Shown here piece by piece: positions 47,495-56,811 of a DNA stretch of 56,880 nt; positions within the stretch are counted from its first letter, which is position 1; each line of letters starts with the position of its first letter. Source of the stretch: Arthrobacter celericrescens (GTDB taxonomy: Bacteria > Actinomycetota > Actinomycetes > Actinomycetales > Micrococcaceae); contig NZ_QYLP01000035.1 in the NCBI RefSeq assembly GCF_003614925.1, positions 18,454-75,333 of the forward strand. The letters are read 5' to 3'. The notes under the pieces are model-generated. The model saw nothing but the letters and a program-made list of their open reading frames with translations, was not told the origin of the DNA and did not search any database. Position numbers and translations under genes: made by a program.

Positions 47495-48316
47495 TTGACC
47501 ACGCAGAACACCAGGGGTCGCAGGCGTGCGTCCGGCCCCGTTGCTGAGCTGCGGCCACGGGCCGTCGCAAGGGCCGACCAGCCCCGTGAATCCCGCCCGG
47601 TAACCCGCCGTCGCAGGAGCCCCCTGCAGCAGGTGGCAGACTTCGCCGCCGCGAGCGGCGTGGGTCAGAAGGCCGGCGCTGCGCTGGCCGCCACCGGGCT
47701 CATCCTGACTGTTGCCATCCCGGGCTCGGGCGGCCTCAACGCTACCTCCGAGGCCGGGTCCGCCGCCGCGCAGGCGATGGGTTCCCAGCCCGAGATCCCC
47801 GTTTCCGCCGGCGCGAAGGTCGACTTCAGCCGTATGGCCGTTTCCACGAAGGCCGATCCGGACGCCAAACTGCGCCAGTTGCTCAGCGCGCAGTCTGCCG
47901 GTTCGGTCCAGGCGGCATCGTCCCAGGGGAGCTTGGGTGCGCCGTTGACCAGCATGGTTTCGGTTTCGCCCTTCGGTTACCGGATCAATCCGTTTACCGG
48001 CGGCTACGGCGAATTCCACCGCGGCCGTGACTTCGCGGCCCAATGCGGCACCGATGTCTTCGCCGCGGCTTCGGGCACGGTCACCTTTGCCGGCTGGCAC
48101 CCCTACGGCGGCGGCAACCGGGTGGTGATCGACCACGGCAACGGCCTGGAAACCACCTACAACCACCTGTCGTCGTTCAACGTCTCGGTCGGCCAGAGCG
48201 TCAACCGCGGCGACGTCGTCGCCCTCAGCGGCACTACCGGTGCTTCCACCGGCTGCCACCTGCATTTCGAGGTCATGGTCAACGGCGAAGTCGTCGAGCC
48301 CCAGGGCTGGCTGTAA
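47495..48316 (+). CDS. M23 family peptidoglycan endopeptidase
   Basis: A 273-residue protein with a basic N-terminus, one hydrophobic segment (about residues 58-80) acting as signal or anchor, a linker, and a C-terminal LytM/M23 domain. Zinc ligands are seen in FHRGRDFAA (HxxxD) and HLHFEV, with the catalytic histidine in TTYNHLSSF. It cleaves peptide cross-links outside the cell. The TTG start has AGAGGA 6 bases upstream. It is controlled by the c-di-AMP riboswitch that ends 9 bases before the start. It is the first of two c-di-AMP-controlled hydrolases in a row. Confidence 0.93.
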   Translation: MTTQNTRGRRRASGPVAELRPRAVARADQPRESRPVTRRRRSPLQQVADFAAASGVGQKAGAALAATGLILTVAIPGSGGLNATSEAGSAAAQAMGSQPEIPVSAGAKVDFSRMAVSTKADPDAKLRQLLSAQSAGSVQAASSQGSLGAPLTSMVSVSPFGYRINPFTGGYGEFHRGRDFAAQCGTDVFAAASGTVTFAGWHPYGGGNRVVIDHGNGLETTYNHLSSFNVSVGQSVNRGDVVALSGTTGASTGCHLHFEVMVNGEVVEPQGWL

Positions 48317-48441
48317 CCCGATCTGATGGTGACCTCTCGCATGATTGTCACCGTCCGTGACCTGAATGTGACATTCGGTCTGAATTGCTGTAGCGTCTAA
48401 ACCGCATCAACTTCTAGAGAGTTGATGCACTTGAGTGGATT

Positions 48442-48630
48442 GCCTAGCTCTGCCACTGCTCAAGGATCCGTTCGCAAAACATCGTCTGGCAGAGGCGGGG
48501 GACCCACTTCCGGTCATCACCACGGTGACCTTGGGGTTAAGTCGCAGATCTTTTCCACTACGGAACTGCCCTGCGGCCGGATGACTCCCATCCGAATCCG
48601 ACAGCTTACCTCGCGGGCATAGGGAGAGGC
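48442..48630 (+). promoter_or_regulatory. c-di-AMP riboswitch (ydaO/yuaA class) upstream of the NlpC/P60 gene
   Basis: Conserved segments in order: GGCAGAGGCGGGGGACCCA, CTTGGGGTTAAGTCGC, and CGAATCCGACAGCTTACCTCGCGGGC. GCCT (48442-48445) and AGGC (48627-48630) can close it. An upstream GGTGAC/GTCACC pair (48328-48333, 48347-48352) lies after the M23 stop and may be a terminator or operator. The ribosome binding site AGGGAGAGG is at the end of the element. Confidence 0.93.
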
Positions 48631-48636
48631 TTCTAC

Positions 48637-49413
48637 GTGTCTTCACGCACTATTCCTGCGCGCCACCGCGCCGCAGCCCCCAAGACTGCACCGCTTGCCG
48701 TCATCGCCAAGACCGTTGGCAGCAACGCCGGTAGCATGGGCCGCCAGGCGGCGGTCATCGCCGCAGCGTCCGGCCTGGTCCTGACCAGCGGTGTCGCCGC
48801 CAACGCTGCCGAGTCCAACGTTGCCCGCGAATCCAGCGCTGCTTCCACCTTGGAAGTCCAGTCCGTCGCCCAGGCAAGCATCTCCGCCGGCTCCAGCGTC
48901 GCCATCAAGTTCGAGCGCCCCGCCGTCAAGACTGTTGCCGCTCCGGTTGTCGAGGAAGCCCCGGTGGCCGTCCAGGAAGCCGAGGCCCCGGCCCAGGCTA
49001 CCCAGACCACTGAGGCAAGCACTCCGGTTGCCCAGGTTTCCGTGACCACCGCCGCCGCCGCTCCGGCCGCCAAGGTCACCAGCGGCAAGGGCGCGGCCAT
49101 CGCCGCAGCCGCCTACGCCCAGCTCGGCGTTGCACAGGACTGCACCGCCCTGGCCAGCAACGCCCTGGCCGCCGTCGGCATCAACTTCCATGGCTGGCCG
49201 GCAGACTACCTGTCCCTCGGCCGCACCGTCAGCGCCGCCGAGGCCCAGCCGGGCGACCTGATCTACTACCAGAACGGTGGCATGGGCATGGCCCACATCG
49301 CCGTGTACGTCGGCAACGGCCAGGCTGTGCACGGCGGCTGGAACGGTGGAACCACCGCCCTCTACAGCGCCAACGTGGGCTCCGGCCCGGTCTTCATCCG
49401 CGTCGGCGGCTGA
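48637..49413 (+). CDS. NlpC/P60 family cell-wall hydrolase
   Basis: A 258-residue exported protein. It has a signal-like hydrophobic segment (about residues 36-58, ending NAA), an Ala/Val/Glu-rich linker (60-145), and a C-terminal NlpC/P60 cysteine peptidase. Catalytic Cys is in QDCTALASNAL and His in MAHIAVYVGNG, with PGDLIYYQ between. It cuts the peptidoglycan stem peptide. The GTG start follows the riboswitch directly. A strong terminator follows. Confidence 0.92.
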   Translation: MSSRTIPARHRAAAPKTAPLAVIAKTVGSNAGSMGRQAAVIAAASGLVLTSGVAANAAESNVARESSAASTLEVQSVAQASISAGSSVAIKFERPAVKTVAAPVVEEAPVAVQEAEAPAQATQTTEASTPVAQVSVTTAAAAPAAKVTSGKGAAIAAAAYAQLGVAQDCTALASNALAAVGINFHGWPADYLSLGRTVSAAEAQPGDLIYYQNGGMGMAHIAVYVGNGQAVHGGWNGGTTALYSANVGSGPVFIRVGG

Positions 49414-49432
49414 TTTTCGATACCTCCGTGCG

Positions 49433-49464
49433 AGGCCCCGCAGGTCCCCGACCCTGCGGGGCCT
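49433..49464 (+). terminator. Terminator after the NlpC/P60 gene
   Basis: AGGCCCCGCAGG (49433-49444) pairs perfectly with CCTGCGGGGCCT (49453-49464), a 12-bp stem with an 8-base loop, then TCG. It lies 20 bases after the stop. Confidence 0.85.
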
Positions 49465-49680
49465 TCGCCGTTAATACCGGCCTTCCCGCCTGCCCAAGGG
49501 AGGCCGTTGCCGACATGGCCGGCACATGAACATTGCCCGACACCTCCTGTGAGCGGGCGCGTGGATTCGTTGTTCCGGCCATTGCATGTTTACTCTTGAG
49601 GTGTCGATCCACAGCCCGTACATGCAGAGGGCAGCCGGCCCTCGCGCCCCTGACGGGTGCGGCCGTGAAGAGGTACGTGC

Positions 49681-50181
49681 ATGCGCACACTCGTTCTGAA
49701 TGCTGGATATGAACCGCTGGCGGTAGTCACCTTCCGCCGGGCGCTGGTCCTTGTGCTCACCGGAAAAGCGAGCGTAGTGGCCGAAGGCGACGAGCCTGTC
49801 GTCGGGCCACGGGAGATTCTCGGACGTCCGTCCGTGATCCTCCTCAACCGCTACATCCGGCCACGCTACAACAGGATCACCGCGGTCACCCGCCGTGGCG
49901 TCTTGCGCCGCGACGGACACCGTTGCGCCTATTGCGGCAAAACAGCCCACACCATTGACCACGTCCACCCCAAATCCAGGGGCGGCGCGGATTCCTGGGA
50001 AAACCTGGTGGCGGCGTGCCTGCGCTGCAACAACGCCAAGAGTGACCACACGCCGGCCGAGATGGGCTGGAAGCTGCGTTTCACTCCGGCGGCCCCCACC
50101 GGGACCATCTGGCAGATCAAGGAGCTTGAGAAACCTGCTCCTGCATGGGATCCCTTCCTGTTGCCTGAATCGGCTGCCTGA
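49681..50181 (+). CDS. HNH endonuclease
   Basis: A 166-residue protein. The N-terminus (MRTLVLNAGYEPLAVVTFRRALVLVLTGKA) is the conserved start of a common actinobacterial HNH family. The HNH domain is CAYCGKTAHTIDHVHPKSRGGADSWENLVAACLRCNNAKSDHTP, with two CxxC zinc pairs, catalytic DH and N. It is a probable DNA endonuclease of housekeeping type; there is no toxin or intron context. GAGG precedes ATG by 8 bases. Confidence 0.92.
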   Translation: MRTLVLNAGYEPLAVVTFRRALVLVLTGKASVVAEGDEPVVGPREILGRPSVILLNRYIRPRYNRITAVTRRGVLRRDGHRCAYCGKTAHTIDHVHPKSRGGADSWENLVAACLRCNNAKSDHTPAEMGWKLRFTPAAPTGTIWQIKELEKPAPAWDPFLLPESAA

Positions 50182-50243
50182 CGCTTGGCGTCACCCACGG
50201 CCGCGAGCGGCCGGCTTCCGGCGTGCCCGGGTACGCTGGGCGG

Positions 50244-50846
50244 GTGGAGTTCGATGCGGTGATCCTCGCGGGAGGCAGGTCCTCCCGCCTTGGCGGCGTG
50301 CCCAAGTCCGGGCTGGTGTACGACGGCGCCACGCTCCTTGAGCGGGCACTGGCCGCAGCGGACGGCGCAGGCTCCCTCGTCGTCGTCGGCCCGCGTCCGG
50401 AAAAGTTGCCGCCCGGAGCCCTGACGGTCCAGGAAGACCCGCCCTTCGCCGGGCCCGCCGCGGCGATTGCCGCGGGACTGGAGGAACTGGGACGCGGCGA
50501 AAAGCCCCCGGCCCCCTGGGTCCTGGTCCTGGCCTGCGACATGCCGCACGCCGCGACGGCAGTGGCGCCCCTGCTGGCCGCCCTCCGGGACCATCCCGGA
50601 ACCGACGGCGTGCTGGGACTGTCCCCCGACGGCAGGAAGCAGCCGCTCCTGGCCGTGTATGCCGCAGACGCCCTGCGCCGGGCTGTTGCGGCACGGGCCG
50701 CGGAAGGCACCTTAACGAACGCCCCCGTGTTCAGACTGCTTGCTAGTCTTGATTTGCTGACCGCAGCCGTTCCCGAACACGCCGCCGACGACGTGGATAC
50801 CTGGGACGACGCCGCTGCGCTCGGCGTGCACGGCAGCCCGCCGTGA
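50244..50846 (+). CDS. mobA: Molybdenum cofactor guanylyltransferase
   Basis: A 200-residue nucleotidyltransferase that adds GMP to molybdopterin cofactor. It has ILAGGRSSRLGGVPKSGLVYDG (the GGxSxRxGxxK motif), EDPPFAGPAAAIAAGLEEL and VLACDMPHA. GTG 50244 is chosen: a -10-like TACGCT lies just upstream, so the transcript may be leaderless; GTG 50223 is the upstream alternative. It is first of a group with DUF6457, moeA and fdhD. Confidence 0.88.
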   Translation: MEFDAVILAGGRSSRLGGVPKSGLVYDGATLLERALAAADGAGSLVVVGPRPEKLPPGALTVQEDPPFAGPAAAIAAGLEELGRGEKPPAPWVLVLACDMPHAATAVAPLLAALRDHPGTDGVLGLSPDGRKQPLLAVYAADALRRAVAARAAEGTLTNAPVFRLLASLDLLTAAVPEHAADDVDTWDDAAALGVHGSPP

Positions 50847-50876
50847 CACCAGGTGCACCGGACGTGGAGGCGAATC

Positions 50877-51209
50877 GTGAAGAGCCAGGAAGAAACCCTC
50901 GAAGAATGGTGCAGGACCCTGCTTCAAGCCTTTGAGCTCGAAGACACCCAGATCGACATCGACGCCGTGCTCTCCCTCGCCGGTGTCGCTGCGCATTCCG
51001 TGGTGCGCCCGGCCGCCCCGCTGACCACCTTCGTGGCGGGCTTCGCCGCCGGCGTTGCCGCCGGCACCGGCCAGGCTGACCAGAAGACGTCGATGGACGC
51101 CGCGACGGCCCTGGCCCGCAAACTCTCCAAGGACTACGCGGCCGTTGAATCCGGAACGGGCGCATCAGGCACTGTTGAATCCGGCACCGGGGAGACCGAC
51201 GCCGGATGA
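50877..51209 (+). CDS. DUF6457 protein in molybdenum cofactor operon
   Basis: A 110-residue protein. SQEETLEEWCRTLLQAFELEDTQIDIDAVLSLAGVAAHSVVRPAAPLTTFVAGFAAGVAAG matches DUF6457, a small helical family found beside mobA and moeA in actinobacteria. A short Glu/Gly/Thr-rich tail follows. GTG 50877 has GGAGG about 6 bases upstream. Its stop overlaps the moeA start (ATGA). An accessory role in cofactor insertion is inferred from context. Confidence 0.85.
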   Translation: MKSQEETLEEWCRTLLQAFELEDTQIDIDAVLSLAGVAAHSVVRPAAPLTTFVAGFAAGVAAGTGQADQKTSMDAATALARKLSKDYAAVESGTGASGTVESGTGETDAG

Positions 51210-52534
51210 CGGACGCCGAGGCCGCGCACGACCACGGCCACCTGGACCACCTCTGGGACGAAGCACGGCAGCTCGCCTTCGACTGCGCAACCCCCATCCC
51301 CGCCGGCCCCCTCCCCCTGTCTGACGCACTGGGGCGCACCCTGGCCGAAGATGTCCTTGCCCTGCAGGACCTGCCGCATTACGCCTCGTCTGCGATGGAT
51401 GGCTGGGCCGTCAACGGAAGCGGCCCCTGGATCCTTGCCGAGCCCGGGCACCGCCTCGCGCCCCACCAGGCAAGCCCTATTGTCACCGGCGGCTTGATCC
51501 CGCCTGGAGCCAAGGCGGTGCTGCGCAGCGAAAGCGGCGTGATCGCCACCGACGACGACGGACTGCCGGTCCTGGCGCTCGGCGGAAGCGCCAAGCCGGG
51601 GGAGCCCCGCAACGGCCAGCACGTCCGCCGCGCCGGCGAGGAAGCCGCCGCCGGCGACGTCCTCATCAAGGCCGGAACCGTCCTCAACCCGGCGCACCTG
51701 GGCGTGGCCGCGCTGGCCGGCCGCGACGAACTCACCGTCCTCGGCAAACCCCTGGTCAAATTCCTGTACACCGGTTCCGAGGTGGTCACCGAGGGTGTCC
51801 CGGTACCCGGCCAGGTACGGGACACCTTCGGCCCCCAGCTGGGGGCCGTCGTCGAACTCCTGGGCGGCATCCGCGGCGGCCAGGCGAGGGCCGGCGACTC
51901 CTATGAAGAATGGCTCGACGCCCTCCGGGAGGGCGAGCCGACCCCCGAGACGGCGCCGGCCGACGTCGTCATCACCACCGGCGGCACCGGCCGCTCGGGC
52001 ACGGATCACCTGCGCAAGGCAGTGGCGGAGCTGGGCGGGCGGCTGCTGATCGACGGCATCGCCATGCGTCCGGGACACCCGGCCGTCCTGGCGGAACTGC
52101 CGGACGGCCGCTTCGTGCTGGGCTTGCCGGGCAACCCGCTCGCCGCGATGATGGCACTGTTCACCGTTGGGGGGCCGTTGCTGGCAGCCCTTGGCCATGG
52201 CAGGCTGGACGAGATCGGTGAGGTTCCGTGCGGAGCCACGCTCGACCCCATGCCGGGCCGCACGCGCCTGATTCCGTTCAAGTTCGTCTATGGCCTCGCC
52301 TCGCCGGCCCAGCACGCGGGCTCCGGCATGATGCGCGGCCTCGCAGGCGCGGACGGCGTGATGGTGGTTCCGCCGCACGGCGTGCAGCTCGGGGCCCTCG
52401 TCCAGGCTTTCCCCTTGCCGTGGGGGCCGCCGCTGCCTAAACCGAAGGCGCCGGAGGAGAAGCCCCGGAAGGCGGCAAAGCCGGCGCGGAAGGCCCCCTC
52501 CGGTCCCGTGGACTGGAGCGCGCTGGACGACTGA
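51206..52534 (+). CDS. moeA: Molybdopterin molybdenumtransferase
   Basis: A 442-residue enzyme inserting molybdate into adenylylated molybdopterin. It has LPHYASSAMDGWAV, PIVTGGLIPPGAKAVLRSE, and VVITTGGTGRSGTDHLRKAVAELG with GLPGNPLAAMMAL in the MoaB-like domain. The C-terminal beta domain is followed by a Lys/Pro/Ala-rich tail (about residues 405-442). ATG overlaps the previous stop. It fits the mobA-DUF6457-moeA operon. Confidence 0.93.
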   Translation: MTDAEAAHDHGHLDHLWDEARQLAFDCATPIPAGPLPLSDALGRTLAEDVLALQDLPHYASSAMDGWAVNGSGPWILAEPGHRLAPHQASPIVTGGLIPPGAKAVLRSESGVIATDDDGLPVLALGGSAKPGEPRNGQHVRRAGEEAAAGDVLIKAGTVLNPAHLGVAALAGRDELTVLGKPLVKFLYTGSEVVTEGVPVPGQVRDTFGPQLGAVVELLGGIRGGQARAGDSYEEWLDALREGEPTPETAPADVVITTGGTGRSGTDHLRKAVAELGGRLLIDGIAMRPGHPAVLAELPDGRFVLGLPGNPLAAMMALFTVGGPLLAALGHGRLDEIGEVPCGATLDPMPGRTRLIPFKFVYGLASPAQHAGSGMMRGLAGADGVMVVPPHGVQLGALVQAFPLPWGPPLPKPKAPEEKPRKAAKPARKAPSGPVDWSALDD

Positions 52535-52693
52535 ACCGGCCAGGCTTGGCCGGACCCGGCGGCTGCCCGGATGGCGGGCGCCGGGTGGCATCCCACCTGT
52601 GTGCTTGCCATGATGGAGCTATGAACCGCAGGCTCCCCAGCAGGACAGCGTGACGGCTTCGTCAATCATGTTTCAACCCCGGAGGGCAGCTGA

Positions 52694-53566
52694 ATGGGAC
52701 GCGTTACCCAGCGACGCAAGGTGCACAAGTTCGTGCTGGACGGCTCCGCGCAGGCGGCCGAGCATCCGGTCCGGTACCGGGAGGACGTGCTCGCCGTCGA
52801 GGAACCGCTGGAGATCCGGCTCGGCCGGATGTCCTTCTCCGTCACCATGCGCACCCCCGGCGACGACTTCGACCTGGTGGCCGGATTCCTGGTGTCCGAG
52901 GGCGTGATCTGGGACTCCGCCCAGCTGGTTTCCCTGCGCTTCTGCGCCGGCGAGGACGAGGACGGCGTGCAGACCTTCAATGTGGTGGAAGCGCAGCTGC
53001 GGCCCGACGTCGTCCTGCCGGACACCGGCCGGAAGGTCTACACCTCGAGTTCCTGCGGGATCTGCGGCACCGATTCGATCGAGGCCGTGCGCAAGACCCT
53101 GCGCCACAACACCGCCGACGACGGCCTGCGGGTGCCGGTCGAAACCGTCGCCGCCCTGCCGGACCGGCTTCGCGAAGCCCAGGCCGTGTTCGACAAGACC
53201 GGCGGCGTCCACGCGGCAGGGCTGTTCCGGATCCACGAGGACGGATCCGCGGAACTGCTGTGCCTGCGCGAGGACGTGGGCCGGCACAACGCCGTCGACA
53301 AGGTTGTGGGCTGGGCCCTCCGCGAAGGAAAGCTGCCGCTGTCCGGCACCGTGCTGCAGGTTTCGGGACGGGCCTCCTTCGAACTGGTGCAGAAGGCCGC
53401 ACTGGCTGGAATCCCGGTGCTCGCCGCCGTCAGTGCCCCGTCCAGCCTGGCCGTGGAGCTAGCCGAGGAAACCGGCGTGACCCTGGTGGGCTTCAGCCGC
53501 CGCACCAGCCTGAACGTTTACGCGGGCAGCGGGCGGCTCCTGAGCGGCGTCAGGTCCCCTGCCTGA
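52694..53566 (+). CDS. fdhD: Formate dehydrogenase accessory sulfurtransferase
   Basis: A 290-residue sulfur carrier that activates formate dehydrogenase by sulfuration of the molybdenum cofactor. The essential cysteine motif is SSSCGICGTDSIEAV. EDVGRHNAVDKVVGWAL and VSGRASFELVQKAALAGIPVLAAVSAPSSLAVELAEETGVTLVGFSR are family signatures. GGAGGG precedes ATG by 7 bases. The formate dehydrogenase itself is not in the window. Confidence 0.96.
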   Translation: MGRVTQRRKVHKFVLDGSAQAAEHPVRYREDVLAVEEPLEIRLGRMSFSVTMRTPGDDFDLVAGFLVSEGVIWDSAQLVSLRFCAGEDEDGVQTFNVVEAQLRPDVVLPDTGRKVYTSSSCGICGTDSIEAVRKTLRHNTADDGLRVPVETVAALPDRLREAQAVFDKTGGVHAAGLFRIHEDGSAELLCLREDVGRHNAVDKVVGWALREGKLPLSGTVLQVSGRASFELVQKAALAGIPVLAAVSAPSSLAVELAEETGVTLVGFSRRTSLNVYAGSGRLLSGVRSPA

Positions 53567-53749
53567 ACCGCGAGCGCAGAGAGAGCCGGCAATCACTTGG
53601 CGATTGGCCTTCGACGACGTAGATTTTTATCCATCGAATTGAAGCGCCATCCCGAGGGGCAGGACTGTCCACACCATGACAAGCCTGCTTCCCATTGAAG
53701 CTCACGGCCCGGCCACGAAAACGATGGCGGGGCGCTAGGGGGATCTGAA

Positions 53750-56700
53750 TTGCACGACGACCGGCGACTGACCGAGAAGCGTCTGGACCGTTTTGTCCGC
53801 GAGCGGATCACGCCCGCCATCTATGGCCGCACCGTGCCCTTGACCCTGAGCAGCTGGGACGTCCCGGGCGAGCCGGTTCCAGCCTCCGAGGCCATCCACC
53901 AGGACTACGCGCCCCTCGACCACGGTTCCGCCTGGGGGCGGGCCTGGAGCACCAAGTGGATCCGGCTGCAGGGCGAAGTCCCGGACGACTGGGGCTCCGC
54001 GGAAGGCACCACGGTGGAGGTCGTCGTCGATCTCGGCTTCAGCAATGACGCTCCCGGCTTCCAATGCGAAGGCATCGCCTGGCGTCCGGACGGCACCATC
54101 ATCAAGGCCATCTCACCCCGCAACCAGCACGTGCCCCTGAAGCTGCTGGGCGGCGGTATGTCCGTGGACTTCTACGTGGAGGCCGCGGCGAACCCGGACC
54201 TGAGCCAGGGCTGGACCTTCGCGGCTACGCCCCTGGGGGACAAGGCCACGGCGGGCGAGGAACCGCGCTACCGGCTCGCCCGGATCGCCATCGCCGAGCT
54301 CAATGAAACAGTCTGGGAACTCAGCCAGGACATCTGGACCCTCAGCGGGCTCATGCACGAGCTGCCCGTGGAACTGCCGCGCCGCCACTCGATCCTGCGC
54401 GCCTTCGAACGCATGCTGGACATCATGGACCCGGACGACATCGCCGGAACCGCTGCCGCCGGCCGGGCCGCCTTGGCCGGGGTCCTTGCCAGCCCCGCCT
54501 ACGCCTCGGCGCACGAGCTGCTCGCCACCGGCCACGCCCACATCGACTCCGCCTGGCTGTGGCCGGTCCGGGAGACCATCCGCAAATGCGCCCGCACCTT
54601 CTCCAACGTCGTGGCGCTCATGGACGACAACCCGGACTTCGTGTTCTCCTGCTCCTCGGCGCAGCAACTGGCCTGGATCAAGGAGTTCTACCCCGAGCTG
54701 TTCGTGCGGATCCGGGAAAAGGTCAAGGCAGGCCAGTTCATGCCGGTGGGCGGCATGTGGGTGGAATCGGACACGAACATGCCCGGAGGAGAGTCCATGG
54801 CCCGGCAGTTCCTCGAAGGCAAGAGCTTCTTCCTGGAAGAGTTCGACGTCGACTGCCAGGAGGCCTGGCTGCCCGACTCCTTCGGTTATTCCGGGGCCCT
54901 GCCGCAGATCGTCAAGTCGGCTGGCTCCCGCTGGTTCCTGACGCAGAAGATCTCCTGGAACCAGGTCAACCGGATGCCACACCACACCTTCAACTGGGAA
55001 GGCATCGACGGCACCCGGCTCTTCACCCACTTCCCGCCCGTGGACAGCTACAACTCCGAACTCCACGCCCGGGAACTCGCCCACGCCGAACGCAACTACC
55101 GTGAGCACGGCCGGGGAAGCATGTCCCTGGTGCCCTTCGGCTATGGCGACGGCGGCGGCGGACCCACACGCGAAATGGTGGCCGCCGCGCACCGCACCGC
55201 AAACCTGGAAGGCTCGCCGAAGGTCCGGCTGGGCACCGCCAGGGACTTCTTCGAGCGGGCGGAGGCCGAATATCGGGAGCTCCCGGTATGGGTGGGGGAG
55301 CTGTACCTGGAGCTGCACCGCGGAACCTACACCAGCCAGGCCAACACCAAGCAGGGCAACCGCCGCTCGGAGCACCTCCTGCGGGAGGCCGAGCTGTGGT
55401 GCGCGACGGCGTCCGTCCGGAGCGGCTACCGGTACCCTGCCGCGGAGCTCAAGAAGTTGTGGCGGCTGGTGCTGCTGCAGCAGTTCCACGACATCCTGCC
55501 CGGCAGCTCCATCGCTTGGGTGCACCAGGACGCCGAACGCAACTACGCAGCCATCGCCCGGGAACTCGAGGACATCATCGCCGGCGCGGCCACGGCGCTG
55601 CTCGGCGAAGGGGAGACCCCTTTCCTGCTCAACGCCGCGCCCTACGCCCGCGACGGCGTCCCCGCCCTGGCCGCGGCCGAAGCCACGGAGCCCGGCCAGG
55701 CCGTGGAGGCCACGGAACAGGACGGCGGCTACGCACTGGACAACGGCATCATCCGCGCCGTCCTGGACGCCAACGGGCTGCTGGTTTCCCTGACCGACCA
55801 CGCCAGCGGGCGCGAAGCCATCGCCCCGGGACAGGCCGGCAACCACCTCGAACTGTTCCGCGACACCCCTAACGAGTGGGACGCCTGGGACATCGACGAG
55901 TTCTACCGCCGCAACGTCCGCTCCCTGGCCGAAGCGCGCTCGGTACGGCTCGAACGCGACCGCGGGGACGCCGTCGTCGTGGTGGAACGCGAGGCGGGTT
56001 CCTCCACGATCACCCAGCGCATCACCCTGGCGGCGGGCGCGCCGTCCCTGGATATTTCCACCGCGGTCGACTGGCAGGAGCGGGAGAAGCTGCTGAAGGT
56101 GTCCTTCCCGTTCGACGTCCGCGCGGACCGTTCGGCCTCGGAGACCCAGTTCGGCCACGTGTTCCGGCCGACCCACAACAACACCTCCTGGGAAGCGGCG
56201 AAGTTCGAAATCTGCGCCCACCGCTGGCTCCACGTGGGCGAGCCCGGCTACGGTGTCGCCGTCGCGAACGGTTCCAGCTACGGCCATGACGTCACCCGGG
56301 CCGTCCGGGCCGACGGCGGCACCACCACGAACGTGCGCGTCTCGCTGTTGCGGGCGCCCAAGTTCCCCGACCCGCAGGCCGACCGCGGCATGCACGTCCT
56401 GGAGCTGAGCGTCCGGCCGGGTGCCGCGATCGCCGACGCCGTCGAGGAAGGCTACCGCCGCAACCTGAAGCCCCGGACCGTGGCCGGTGCCAGGCCCGCC
56501 GAAGCGCTGTTCACGGTGTCGGGGAAAGCGATCGTTGTAGAGGCTGTGAAGCTTGCCGAGGACGGGTCGGGGGACGTGATCGTGCGGCTTTACGAATCCC
56601 TCGGCGAACGGTCCGGCGGGGTGGTCACGGCGAACTTCGAGTCCCGCGCGGTGCAGTCGGTGGACCTGCTGGAGCGGCCCATGGACGCGCCGGGCGTGTC

Positions 56701-56770
56701 GGGCGGAACGGACAACGCAATGCTGACGCTCCGGCCCTTCCAGCTGGTCACCCTGCGCTTCAGCCGCTGA
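53750..56770 (+). CDS. Alpha-mannosidase, glycoside hydrolase family 38
   Basis: A 1006-residue enzyme without a signal peptide, so cytoplasmic. The catalytic domain has TGHAHIDSAWLWPVRETIRKCARTF (zinc-binding His and Asp), GGMWVESDTNMPGGES and the nucleophile D376 in WLPDSFGYSGALPQI, then QQFHDILPGSSI. Beta-sandwich domains make up the C-terminal half. It hydrolyses alpha-mannosides, possibly from glycan breakdown. TTG 53750 has AGGGGGATC 8 bases upstream. It stands alone; a REP-like sequence lies just after its stop. Confidence 0.93.
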   Translation: MHDDRRLTEKRLDRFVRERITPAIYGRTVPLTLSSWDVPGEPVPASEAIHQDYAPLDHGSAWGRAWSTKWIRLQGEVPDDWGSAEGTTVEVVVDLGFSNDAPGFQCEGIAWRPDGTIIKAISPRNQHVPLKLLGGGMSVDFYVEAAANPDLSQGWTFAATPLGDKATAGEEPRYRLARIAIAELNETVWELSQDIWTLSGLMHELPVELPRRHSILRAFERMLDIMDPDDIAGTAAAGRAALAGVLASPAYASAHELLATGHAHIDSAWLWPVRETIRKCARTFSNVVALMDDNPDFVFSCSSAQQLAWIKEFYPELFVRIREKVKAGQFMPVGGMWVESDTNMPGGESMARQFLEGKSFFLEEFDVDCQEAWLPDSFGYSGALPQIVKSAGSRWFLTQKISWNQVNRMPHHTFNWEGIDGTRLFTHFPPVDSYNSELHARELAHAERNYREHGRGSMSLVPFGYGDGGGGPTREMVAAAHRTANLEGSPKVRLGTARDFFERAEAEYRELPVWVGELYLELHRGTYTSQANTKQGNRRSEHLLREAELWCATASVRSGYRYPAAELKKLWRLVLLQQFHDILPGSSIAWVHQDAERNYAAIARELEDIIAGAATALLGEGETPFLLNAAPYARDGVPALAAAEATEPGQAVEATEQDGGYALDNGIIRAVLDANGLLVSLTDHASGREAIAPGQAGNHLELFRDTPNEWDAWDIDEFYRRNVRSLAEARSVRLERDRGDAVVVVEREAGSSTITQRITLAAGAPSLDISTAVDWQEREKLLKVSFPFDVRADRSASETQFGHVFRPTHNNTSWEAAKFEICAHRWLHVGEPGYGVAVANGSSYGHDVTRAVRADGGTTTNVRVSLLRAPKFPDPQADRGMHVLELSVRPGAAIADAVEEGYRRNLKPRTVAGARPAEALFTVSGKAIVVEAVKLAEDGSGDVIVRLYESLGERSGGVVTANFESRAVQSVDLLERPMDAPGVSGGTDNAMLTLRPFQLVTLRFSR

Positions 56771-56779
56771 TCCCCGCGG

Positions 56780-56811
56780 GCCGGCCCAACTAGCTCGCAG
56801 TTGTTGTCGTT
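56780..56811. repeat. REP-like sequence (copy 2, single arm)
   Basis: These 32 bases match 10630-10661 at 31 positions (only A to G at 56793). They cover the left arm of the palindrome at 10635-10700. The right arm is not found here; the sequence diverges at 56812. Like copy 1, it lies just beyond the 3' end of a gene, 9 bases after the mannosidase stop. Confidence 0.75.
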
